From Ectocarpus siliculosus (Eukaryota; Sar; Phaeophyceae; Ectocarpales; Ectocarpaceae), in assembly GCA_000310025.1 (NCBI GenBank), contig FN649740.1, positions 2,990,824 to 3,042,501 of the forward strand: 51,678 nucleotides of DNA, in the 5' to 3' direction. Below, in pieces: positions 1 to 10,518 of this stretch (position 1 is its first letter; each line of letters opens with the position of its first letter). The notes beneath the pieces are model-generated. The model ran no database searches and had not been told where the DNA came from. It was given only the letters and a program-made list of their open reading frames with translations. The position numbers and the translations under genes were made by a program.

Positions 1-310
1 AAAAGGGGCCGGGAAAAAATTTGGTTCAATTGTTGAAAAAAAACCCTTTTTTAAAAAGGAAAAAAAGGTTTCCTGCCGGCAGGGGGTCCATTCCTCCCCC
101 CCCCCCATTTCCCCGGGCAAAACCAACCTTTTTTGGGGTAAAACCCCCCAACCCTTTGGGGAAAGGCCCCCCCCCCGGGGGGGAGGGACCCCCAAGGACC
201 AAACCCCCCCCCTTTTAAAACCGGTGGGGGTTGGCATAGCGGGATTCCCCGCAAAAATTTCCCAAAAACATTCCCCGGGGGTTTCCCCCCCCCCCCCCCC
301 CCCCCTGGTG
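1..310. other. Low-quality contig-end sequence
   Basis: Nearly every base occurs in stretched runs of 3 to 10 identical letters, and the stretch ends in a run of about 20 C at 285-305. Normal-looking sequence begins after about 310. This is the look of the unreliable tail of a read or an assembly edge rather than biology. No frame in it matches the missing 3' end of the malate dehydrogenase gene that should continue here. From 310 to about 720 the sequence looks ordinary, but I see no gene in it. Confidence 0.75.
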
Positions 311-729
311 ATGTGAGAGCCTGGTCCGGTGAAAGGAGCATTGTTGGTGTCGTTCGCCCCCCTACACCTTTGAGAACGATAGGGGTCGTCCGTTCGTTGT
401 CCAAGAAAAATATATGTTTACGCCCCCCGGGGGGGTGCTCTAAACAAGGGGATTTTGGCGCAAATGCTAACGATTTAGGATATATGGTATGCAATAAAAA
501 CAAACTCTTTTTTTTTTTTTGCATTTTTCGTCAATGTTTTTTTCTCTGGTAACACGAAGAGTTGTTCAGCAAAGGGCTATTTTAAAGTAAGCTTGTACTC
601 GATAAGCTTCTGCCTTGTATTGTTGTTATCGATTTAGGTCATCATACCGAAAAAGAGAGTGGAAAAGTTAGTGAACCTAAATCGCAAAACAGGCCTTCGA
701 GTACAAGGGGCCGCCATGTGTTGTGGTAC

Positions 730-3700
730 CTGACGCAGGGAGAGGAGGAGGCACTAGCCAGTCCGCCAGGTGGCTCGCGACCGCGTTCGCGGCCGACATG
801 GCGCTGCTCAGCTTCCGTGCGCCCAGCACCGCCGCGCCCCTTCCTCGCACAGCTTCTGCCAGCCCTGCTTATGTTCCGGGAGGAGCCGGGGGCGAGTGGG
901 GGGGGGCATGCGTTACAACCTGGTGAGAGGTCCTCTTTTGTCACCGCATGGTCCGCGGCTCGTAATGTGCGACTGTACTGCAAGGCGTTGCACGTTTCTT
1001 GGGTGATTGCATTGTGCAAACACTCATCGATCTACGCGTCTCAACGGCGACATTGCACCGCCGTTCCAATATTTTAGCTCTCATGGCCGTGACAAGCCGC
1101 TGTTTTATCTCTAGAAGTACGGGCGTTCTCATGTGTGTTCTCTCGTGAATCGTTTACGTGCGTAAGCCGCTACTTGCTGCCGCACCTCGGAAATCATGCT
1201 CCCTGAAACTTCACGGCGGACAAGAGAGTCAAGACACAGCAAGTCATCTTCAAGATGATGACGTCGGCACACGAGCTGACCCGCGACAGACCACCGGACA
1301 CAGGCTTGCAAAGACAGAACTCCAACGCAAACCTCCAATGTCACGAGGGCAACTTGATGCAAATGTAACGTCGTCCACGATCACCTAGCACGACTCCCCC
1401 TTCCGCGTCGAACCGCTCGTGAGAGCTGTTGCTGAGGTTGAGCCAGGAGGCGTCGCGGATGACGGCGGGGGCCGGGGTCCAGCAGCCGTTCACACGGAAC
1501 TCTACGGCGCTGGCATCCGGCACCTACACCCATGGCAAAGCGAAAGGCAGTGTCGAGGGGGGTTGTACTCATCGCCGTGCATGCCGTAGTGGTTAAACCA
1601 TTTGACCTCGCATCCCTACAAGCCCGGACGGAAAACGCCGGGTTTTCACCGTACCAGGCGAGCACATCACCAAGCGTACTCATGTTTCGCATGCCTTAGC
1701 GGCTAGACCATTGACCCACGCGCCGTCGAGAGGATGGAACATTGGAAGGGGGTACACACACGATGTTGAAATCACGGAATGTTTTTCGTGCCCTAGAATT
1801 GGAAGGCGTTCCTTCGCGAGCACGCTCGAGGAGAGGGGAAAGTGGATGGTGTCAGGGTCAGGATTTTCCGCGAAAAGAACGACGATACACACCGCAAGAC
1901 GGACGGACTCCTGTGAGGCCGCGGAACGGAATTCTTCAGTCGGGCAGGCAAATACCGTTCGATAGGAAAATTCCCAGCGAGGGGCAGGAAGACAAAAAAA
2001 AAAAAAGCGAGAGAAACGTGGTGCAAGTTAATGTACCTCGTACTTTTGCAATGGTGCTTCGCTTCCTTTGTTGCGCCATTTGGCGGATAGCAACGAAAAC
2101 GGTCCACTAAAACCATGCACTTAGATCGCTCCCGCCAGCTCAACAGCAGCCACCTTCGAAGCCAACCCTTTTTTCCGTTTCACCATCTCGTAAAGAACCC
2201 GCACCTGAGAGTTGCTGTGGTTTCCCCAGACGCAGATACCCCTAACGTCCGCCGGCCCCAGCCGTTGCCATGAACCCCCTTTGGCGCTGCCGTTGCCGTT
2301 AGCGGCGGCGGCGGCGAGGCAGCGGTTGGCCTCGTGAAGAAGCATGCCCGCCATGCGGTCGTGGTCCAGGCGGGACAGGCAGCTAATGTTCTTCCTGCGG
2401 TGGCGTCGTAGATCGTGCAAGGTGTTGTTGTCGGCGGGGGGGTACTCATAGTCGTGCATGCCGTGGTCGTTTGACGATTGACCTCGCATCCCTACAAAGC
2501 CGGGACGGAGCACGCCGGGTTCTCACCAGACCAGGCTCTCACATCACCAAGCGCGAAGCGCCGTGAGGTACTTGGCGAGTCGCATGAAGGGTGAGCTGCA
2601 TCCTGCTAAGGGTGTTCGGCATCTTGTGCTTACTTCCTTGCGTACGGATGACAGGTACGTATGACTTAATTTATTTTCTGGTGCTTTCACTTCCAGAGAC
2701 AGTTGTAAGCACTGTGTAACTGCCTCGAGGAAGCTTGACCATTTTAACACAACGTGGTGCGATCATCCCCCGTTGCGCGGAGAGAGGGTTCTCGACCCCG
2801 CACAACATGATCTACTCGACCACCATTATGGTTACCGCCAAAAAAAAAAACCGAGGTCAAAAAAAAAAAAAACGGTAACCTGGTTGCCGAGTTCACGAAG
2901 TGAATTGGCTTGTTTTACAACGTCGTTGCCAAGCGACGAAAACCCAATCCCGATGGCAAACACCGAGTGGGGGGCTCGTTTTACAACGTCGTTGCCAAGC
3001 GACGAAAACCCAAACCCCGATGGCAAACACCGCGGGGGAGGGGGGGGGGCATTCCGGTTTCGAGTTCTTGGCATGAAACTGAACAGCGCGATTCGGAAAA
3101 AGTTGGGTCATGCGGTTAAGGTCTGTGATGTGTAGATGGGGCCGGCAGGGAGCTGGTATTCCTTCGCCGATGTATGGCGGCAAGAACGAGTGGGTAACAT
3201 ACGTTCCGTGGCGCGCGTATTTCTTGTTGTACGGTATTAGTGTCTTTGTTTTGGGGCTGGGTTGTCAGTTCAGAGGCTGGTTTCGCAGGTGATGAGAGCG
3301 TTTCAGAGTAGGTTTTCCAGCTGGCACGCTTCCCATTGCCCTTGAGGAAAAACGAACTGAAGCACACTCTCAAAACAGGTTTGGCGTCCACAGGTGCTCC
3401 AGGGGGCGAAGGGAGCTGTACTCGAAACCGGAAATACCTTGCTCTTCCATTTTCTTAGTAAAACCAGGCGGACAGTAGTGCGAGGTAGATTTGCGCTCTC
3501 TGATTGTAACCACGCGTCATTTCTGAAAAAAAGCGCGAACCCGAGATGGGTTTCAAACCGCAAAAAAAAAAAGAAACACGATAAAAACTTGCTCGAGAAA
3601 CCAAAGACCAACCAAAAATATCATACCTTGGGATGGATGGAGCGTAAGACGCGAGGACGATGCAGTTGGTCGGCGCGGGGTTGGCCACGACCACCACCTT

Positions 3701-6245
3701 GCAATTACGGCTGGCGTGCTTCTCCAGGCAACCGCCCATCCGCTGTGTAGTTGGAGAGTGGGTGTTGTTCGCGGGCGAGAGGCGAGAGGAGACGGAGACA
3801 ACACGTGAAACTACCGAAACATACACGCACAGGTACCGGTCGTTCGCTTCGCGCCGAGCCTGACCCCAGGTTCAGCCTGAATACCACGGTTGCGAGGGAC
3901 TGGTATGTTGTGCCGGTTCAACTCTAGGATACGGCGCCGGGGGGCGCGCATCGCTGAGGCTGAACATTACCTGTTTTTTGCTGCTACATATTCGGGAAAG
4001 AAATTTCGGCACATGAAGACGGTCTTCTGTGAGAGATGAACCTCCCTCCGCCTCGTATACCTAATAGGCGGGAGGAAGCACCCCCCCCCACTCGATTTCA
4101 CGGGCCTCACCAACAAAGATAGGAGCGAGAACATGCACAATCGAGGGACGCCGGGGTTGGCTGTCCGCGTATGCGGAGGTAGGTGGCGAGACACCTAGAG
4201 CTGGGGTTAGGGTTCGTCCAGGCACAGCTGATACTTCGTTAGGCGGCGTACCCGTGCTTGAAGACATGGCTCGGCAGTCCCTACTATATCCGGGGCGAAA
4301 AAAGGGAGTGCCACATGCTTTCCCAACACGACAATTCAGGACGGCCACACACGTTCTTCCGGTTCTCGCACAATCCGGTAGCGTTGAGAACATGACACAC
4401 AAAACACAGAGCAGTGGCCAAAATCGGGTACACCCGGTCCAAACACGGCCACAATCGGGTACCCCTACAAGATGCTGCTGGGAGCGACCGCACACCACCA
4501 TCTGATTGGCCGACGCCCGCCCCTACCCGACCTTGACCGCCTTTCCACCGGGTGCACCCGATCTTGGCTTCTCACCCCCGGGAGGGGTACCCGGTTTTTC
4601 TTTCCCCAACCCGAAAATGGCTGGACTGTTCGACAAAAACCCAAGCACACATCCACGGGTCGGACGCACACCACCGGCCCTCGTTTGTCGCCAATAATGA
4701 GAAAGTAGCGGGAGGGAGAGAAATATGTCTATTCTTGAGATGAGTCCCGTGTGTGTCGCATCTCGAGAGTGATGAGGTTTTCATCCAGCTCTTTCTTCTT
4801 CTCGATCATTTGAACAGACCGCCAGCCGTTTCCCCCAAGGGAGAATTCCACCGCCGGCGGGGGGTCTGCCTCCGCCCGCCGGGCCGTCAGAAGGTCCGAA
4901 TTCGAGGGCAGGGCGTTGTTGCTGACGTGTACTTGTGTGCATGGGTTTTGGTCGAACAGCCCAGCCATTTTCGGGTTGGGGAAAGAAAAACCGGGTACTC
5001 CTCCCGGGGGTGAGTGGCCAAGATCGGGTGCACCCGGTGGAAAGGCGGTCAAGGTCGGGTAGGGGCGGGCGTCGGCCAATCAGATGGTGGTATGCGGTCG
5101 CTCCCAGCAGCATCTTGTAGGGGTACCCGATTGTGGCCGTGTTTGGACCGGGTGTACCCGATTTTCGCTACTGCTCCAACACAAAATCACCCCCAGCAAC
5201 ACAAAAAAAAAACGCATTTTTCTCTCAAATCACCTTCATGATGCCAGCGTTCTTCTCGATGAGGTCTCCCCGCTCCATCCCAGGCCTTCTTGGGAAACCT
5301 CCCAGGAGGATGGCCACCTGGACAAACACACACATACGACAGGGGACCGACAAAAGCACCAGCAGATGGCGGGGAAGAGGAAGCAGATGGAACAGCTATG
5401 AAGAACGACGGACGGAAAAACGCAGGCATACGTCAGTGCGACACAAAAAAAAAGTGGAAGCGTAGTGTAATCCCGAAGAAAAATCGTCGGTGGCAAACGC
5501 GTCAACAACCCCCCACGACAACGCCGACCGTGTCTCTTGTCAGGCGTGGGGTTAAACCGTGCTCCCGTACAAAAGGGGGCGCGCGGTCGGATGCCACGCT
5601 CGCTGAGCGTGCAGACAGATATGAGTTGCGCTGCAATGCATTGGGGAACCTCTGCGTTGCGGGACCTATTTCGCGTGAGGGAACCTCCGTTGGCTTGGTA
5701 GCAACGGGACCTCTGCCGAAGGAGCACCTTTATCGCATGCACGAGGGGAACCTCTGCATTGGGTAACCTGACCCCCACCGCCCCCTCCACCCCGAAGCAC
5801 GATATTGTTCGATTGCCACCGCCTGCAGACAAGAACAGCCGGGGTTTCAGCAACGCACCTGCGCCCCGTCGAAGGCCTTAGCCTCGTCGGTGGTGGCGAG
5901 AATGCCATCCAAGGCGGTCGAAAACAGGCTGTCCTGCACTTCCATAGCCACTCCTATACAACGCGCGCGGGGCAGGCAGGCAGGAAGCTTAATCTAGGTG
6001 CTACAGGTAGACGACACGAAAATGACGTAGACGGGGCGGACAGGCAGCCAGGCAGATTCATCTATTGCGTGCCATAGTGTAGATAAACAAGCAGAAATTT
6101 GCACCGCAAAGGAAGTCTTCTGTGTGACCCCGGATCATAGATCCTCTCCTCCGCAGCGAAGGAAACGAGCGTGCGGTGGGCAAGATAGATACCGCCGGTG
6201 ACGACATGGTGGGAAGAAGGGGGAAAGAATCAAACAAAGAGCCTA

Positions 6246-6285
<40 letters not shown>

Positions 6286-6973
6286 TGATGGATGCGAACC
6301 CACGACACACACACAGGAGATCGATCAATGCGTGTCACCGCACCACGGTTGGTAGGGACGAGAACGGGGGGGGGGGGGGGGGTCACCAGTGCCGCGACTA
6401 TGCGAGACAGCGTACGCGAAGTGGATTGAACCCGACTCAAGTAGTTGGAGGTACCCACGGGGTAATCATTGCCACGTGCTGACAGCACAATGTGCGGCAA
6501 GGGCACATGTCGACTCTCAACGGCCTTAGTCGCAAGGGTGGGATGCCCAGCAACCGGGTCGACGCTTTAACTCATCCACACCGAACGATGCGCCCACCAA
6601 CTGGTTGCACCGTGTGGCCGTTACAGGCTGCAAGTCCGTACCAGCCAGCCAGCAGCAGCAGGCAGGCAGCAGCGGGAAAAGGCAAGTATGTGTGTGTGAC
6701 TCTGAACTAGCATCGACCGCAGACCAATGAAAAGACGCCAGTCCTACAGCGGAACAAAAAACACGAACACGTTTGTGTGTGCGCGCGTGTGTGTGTTGTT
6801 TTCTACATACCTTCGAGGGCCGAGGCTGAAGGGGGGATGTCCAGCAACCGGAGGTTCACCCTCGTCCGCGGACCGAAGACCAGCCCTCTCGCGATCAGCG
6901 GGATCAAGGAGTAGGCTATCTGGCCCGCTCCCCCCGTGACCACCACCTGCAAGACTACTGTCGGCGCCGCCAT
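730..6973 (-). CDS. Cytosolic-type malate dehydrogenase, 3' end missing
   Basis: NAD-dependent malate dehydrogenase interconverts malate and oxaloacetate; no targeting peptide is visible, so it is probably cytosolic. Seven exons join in phase: 6973-6811, 5953-5859, 5317-5234, 3742-3627, 2394-2205, 1523-1385 and 864-730. The ATG at 6973 is followed by the Rossmann loop TGGAGQIAY (residues 13-21). Later motifs are FPRRPGMER (substrate-binding arginines, near 94-102), the active-site pair in SRLDHDR (Asp about 163, Arg about 166), WGNHS (catalytic His about 212) and [12 protein letters not shown]. About 308 residues are present against the family's usual 330, so one last exon is expected below 730, in or beyond the poor sequence at the edge. 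Oddities are ANPAPTN where the family has GNPANTN, and a glycine/serine-rich insertion of about 15 residues before the WGNHS motif. Exon ends are GT/AG. Family identity is near certain; the exact acceptors are by eye. Confidence 0.9.
1565..1676. repeat. Dispersed repeat, copy 1 (SINE-like)
   Basis: This 112-bp stretch in a malate dehydrogenase intron is about 80-85% identical by eye to 2442-2553, in the same orientation. Both copies carry GCATGCCGT, ACCTCGCATCCCTACA and CACATCACCAAGCG. The part near TAGTGGTTAA resembles a tRNA-type A box, which would suit a SINE, but no clear B box or tail was found. Confidence 0.6.
2442..2553. repeat. Dispersed repeat, copy 2 (SINE-like)
   Basis: Second copy of the 112-bp repeat at 1565-1676, in the neighbouring malate dehydrogenase intron and in direct orientation. 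The two copies are the same length with no obvious internal gaps, so they look like two insertions of one element or a local duplication. Confidence 0.6.
2912..3031. repeat. Two-copy tandem repeat, 66-bp period
   Basis: The stretch starting GTTTTACAACGTCGTTGCC at 2912 recurs at 2978 with few changes. It lies in a malate dehydrogenase intron and encodes nothing recognisable. Confidence 0.7.
4405..5178. mobile_element. Foldback element with ~240-bp inverted arms
   Basis: 4409-4650 and 4935-5176 are inverted copies of each other, near-identical over about 240 bp (both arms read GAGCAGT, then CGGGTACACCCGGTCC, from the outer end), separated by about 285 bp of unrelated sequence. There is no transposase frame, so this would be a non-autonomous foldback or MITE-like element. 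The 8-mer ACACAAAA lies just outside both ends (4397-4404 and 5179-5186), which could be a target-site duplication of the length hAT transposons make; the surrounding AC-rich sequence makes chance agreement possible. It sits in the malate dehydrogenase intron between exons 3 and 4. Confidence 0.75.
6250..6382. repeat. (GA)n microsatellite and G17 homopolymer
   Basis: A (GA)n run covers about 6250-6283 and a run of 17 G covers 6366-6382, both in the first intron of the malate dehydrogenase gene. GGATGCGAACCC between them (6293-6304) looks like a reversed tRNA B box, but no full tRNA fold was found. Confidence 0.8.
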
Positions 6974-9900
6974 GTCGCTTCTTCTTCTTCTTCTTCTCCT
7001 CCTATTCCCTTTTCCTTGATGACGCTTGGTGGGGGTGGCGGTTATTTCCGATCTACTACAGGCTTGGGGCTCGACAAGCCCGTACCACACACGAGCTCGA
7101 CCCTCTGGCGGCGGGGTTCACTATGTTGTACGAGGCCGATTTTGACCGTTCTGGACGTGGAGAACGTTCAGCGCGGAGTCAGTCAACGAGAGGGAGGGGC
7201 CGGAGGATCTGCAGCCGTTAGCAAGCGCATAAGCGCTCGGCCACGAATGACTCGATGGCTACGCGGTCGTTTGCTGAGACGGTAGTCTAGCCTGCTGCCA
7301 CAGCGCAGGTGCATGCGTGAGCAAACACAACACATATCACCTGACGGACCTTGGTTCTTTGGCGAACCCCTTGGATGGGGGGGGATAGCTACCCATCTGT
7401 TGTGGTACATCGTAGGACACGAATGGCGTGATACATACCACCATTGCTGTGTGCCGTGCGGCATAAAAAGTCCCAATACTTCTCAAGATCTGACTAGGAA
7501 ACACAGCGTAGAGGTGCCGACATCATGTATTGGTAAGATATTCTACCACGTAGCAGGGCGTGGACATGCCTACATAGACATGCTAACGGACAGAACCAGA
7601 TTATGTACGCACGAGACGGCTCGCTAGCGGCTCAAAATGCGGCAGGCGGCTGCGCTGCTGCTGGCTACGGCTCGGGAAGATTGCAAGCCCAGCACATCCC
7701 CTCCGGGCCGAGATCTGACTTGTGAAAAGTGGTCCGTCGACACGCTAGACGTGAACAATCGACAAAGAGCAGACTCGGTCGTGTGCTGTGCCAGGCGTGT
7801 AGGGAGCGGCCGACACAATCGATGAGCAAAACAAGCCGAGCGCTTGCAGCGACAAACCTACGCAACGAACACGGGGCCGTGCGGTGTTTGTTTGGTTTCT
7901 GCGAGGCTGCTGTTGACGGTGCAGCCGCAACGAAAACGTGCGTGCCCGCAACCAAAAACTCAAACGTGCAAACTGCCTGCATTTCGTTGTGCTTGAAGCT
8001 TTGGGGTGCTTACGAGTCCACGTTCAAGACAATAGGCCGAGCCAACGTTGCTTTGTCGGGTTCCACGTGCTCGCCTCAAGGCGACAGCAATGCTGCGGTG
8101 TGCGTGTATCAGGGGCACTCCCCCGCGACAACGCGTTTCAACCCGCCCCCTCGAAACGTAGGTGCTGCACAATGGAGCATATATGATGGTACCTCAAGCA
8201 GCGTCAGCACCGGTCTGGCTACGGGCATCTCAAGGCATCATTCCAGAGTAGCACCCCTAGTGTTGTTATGTTTTACTTTGCAAGGCCAGGTGTCCACTGA
8301 CCATGCGTGAAGAAAGGCGGGTGGTGTGGTTTTTGCTTGAGTGCGGCGTTGCGCAGGCCGATGAAATGCATCGACACTCTACAGCCTTTTATAGGGGTGC
8401 TACATACTGCCAAATGCACTTCTGCGTTCAAAACGCGTAAGTATACACATCGCGTGTTCGTTTGCCACGGATATTGGGAGTCAAGAATATGAGACAGTGC
8501 CGTGCGAAGAACGGACGCAAAGTTAAAGCTACCCTGCTACTAGACAGAGCGCCAAGAATGCAACGGTCGTGTCTGTGCGCGTGTCATGAACAGATTCCAA
8601 CTGCTGGGTGCATCTGTTCGCCAGCAAATTCGAATGTCTGTCAATGTGAACGGTCGGACTGCTGTGATGGACACACGATTCATAATCATCCGCTCCCACT
8701 TTGCTGCAATTCGCGCCCTATCTATCGGAAAACACCCGGTGAGATGAACTAACAGCATCGACAGATTATTTCAAGCAAGAACTTCCCGAGCAGATGTGGA
8801 GCGGATTAGATTTTTGGCGGAACCAACTTTGCCGTATACAATACAGGATTGAGGGGGGGGGTGTCTACAACGGAAATGGTTTTTGTGGTTTGTGGCTTCT
8901 CACTTCCTTTTCGTGTGTGTTGTAATCAAGTATTTTCCCCCGCTATCACGCTATCCGACTTCCGCGCCACCCACGCCACCCGGCTTCCACGCGTCCAGGC
9001 CTTCCACGTCCTTGCTTATACCTTTATACCACGGCTTCCACGCCGCGGGGCTTCCACGCCGCTTCCAGGGATGTAACACATCACACCCTTCGGAGCTATC
9101 ACGCTCCAGCACAAGCAAGTAGGAACGACGCCTGCGGATATGTTGTTTCTGTATTTCACCGTTCAGCGGCTGCTGGCTCTTTTACTTCCCACATCGGGAC
9201 CTCGCGCCGAGGCACGAAGCTAAACACACACGCTACATGTTTTGCGGGGATATCACGCCAAGCATGGCGACGTTTGACCAAACATACGACCATTTCAAGG
9301 TGGGTAAAACATAACTCCATCACTGATTGAAACATTGCAGGTCGCAGCGGTGAGTGGTACGCTGCGTTCGTTACAGGGGGTTGTTCTTTACCATGTCGAC
9401 TCGGTAGTCAATTGTTCCAGAAGCAGCGTTCTGCCAGAAAACCTTCCTTCAAGGACGATTTCGTAACCCATGCGGAACAGGAGAAAACCTTGGCTGGACA
9501 CATGGAAACAACCTTGATCTAGAGGCAAGAAACCACACCGACACAGCAATTGCTAGATGCCGTGACGCGCGTCAGCATGGAGTCTTGTCAACGGCTAGAG
9601 ATGAGGTTGTTGCGCGTCTGTGCGTACTTGTTCCACAAAAGAGTCTCTGAACACGTGCGGCCCCGAGTACAAAGTAGATCACCTGCCTCCTCTCTTCCTC
9701 GCGGTATTCACTCTAGTTGTTCCCAGCTATGGCTTCTCCTGTGGCTGCTCCTTGCTAGCTTTGCTCTGCAACTCGCGTTGCTGCGGTGATGTGTGTGACT
9801 GCTGTCTGTGCGATGAAAAAAGTTCTTGCGTCGTTTCGGGGAGGGCGGGGTAATCTTAATTTTGGGACGAAGTGTGACGTCATTGGACACTGGAGATATG

Positions 9901-10518
9901 GTATCGATGTGCCGATGCAACGTTGTTGTTGCAGTTGCTGCTCTCGTTGCCGCTCCTATATCTGCTCAGTACCTTTTATCATCCACAGTCTACTAGTACT
10001 AGTCCGACTTGTGCGGGCGCCTTCCTACTTCGCTCGCATTGTCGAGTGTGCTGCCCATCAGTCTGTCAAATGTCGAGCAATCGCAAGGGTGTCTTGACGT
10101 CGCACTGGAAGGGCCACACCAGCCAGGGCCACCAGCATGCATATTTGCGGCAAATAACAGGTCCAGACAGTGTGTGTGCCGTTCCACTTATTCTGGAGGT
10201 CGGTCGGTACACCTTTCGGCAATTTTTCAGGACGGTCACATAGGAAAGCGACCACCCAGCTCGTCGTAGGGTTACGTAAATATCTGGCGGAAAATGGAAC
10301 CGATGAGATTCTCCACACGCATCTATGTACAGTATTATAGCATCCCTGCAAGAGCGTGCACATTCTAGGTGGATACTATTCGGCACTCAACAAGACAAGC
10401 AAAAAAAAGCCGCAGCAACACATTGCTCGGCAGCAGTTCGGCGTGATTCTCCCCAAGAGACACGAAACAGGACGTGTCCCCACCACATCAACGCACAAGG
10501 ACCCCGTCGTCACATGGA
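6974..10518. other. Intergenic, no supported gene
   Basis: This stretch runs between the start of the malate dehydrogenase gene and the 3' end of the acyltransferase gene, both on the minus strand. It must hold the malate dehydrogenase promoter at its left end and the acyltransferase 3' UTR at its right end. I see no frame with family motifs or paired splice sites. The only structured sequence is a degenerate minisatellite near 8976-9068. Confidence 0.55.
8976..9068. repeat. Degenerate minisatellite
   Basis: The unit CGGCTTCCACGC and close variants occur four or five times with irregular spacing. No coding or regulatory role is visible. Confidence 0.55.

Noticed and set aside
2912-2960. GTTTTACAACGTCGT followed by GAAAACCC resembles the lacZ-alpha region of cloning vectors
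   Set aside because: The exact match is only 15 bases, the sequence between the two blocks differs, and the stretch is part of a 66-bp genomic tandem repeat with diverged copies. Vector contamination would match over a longer span.
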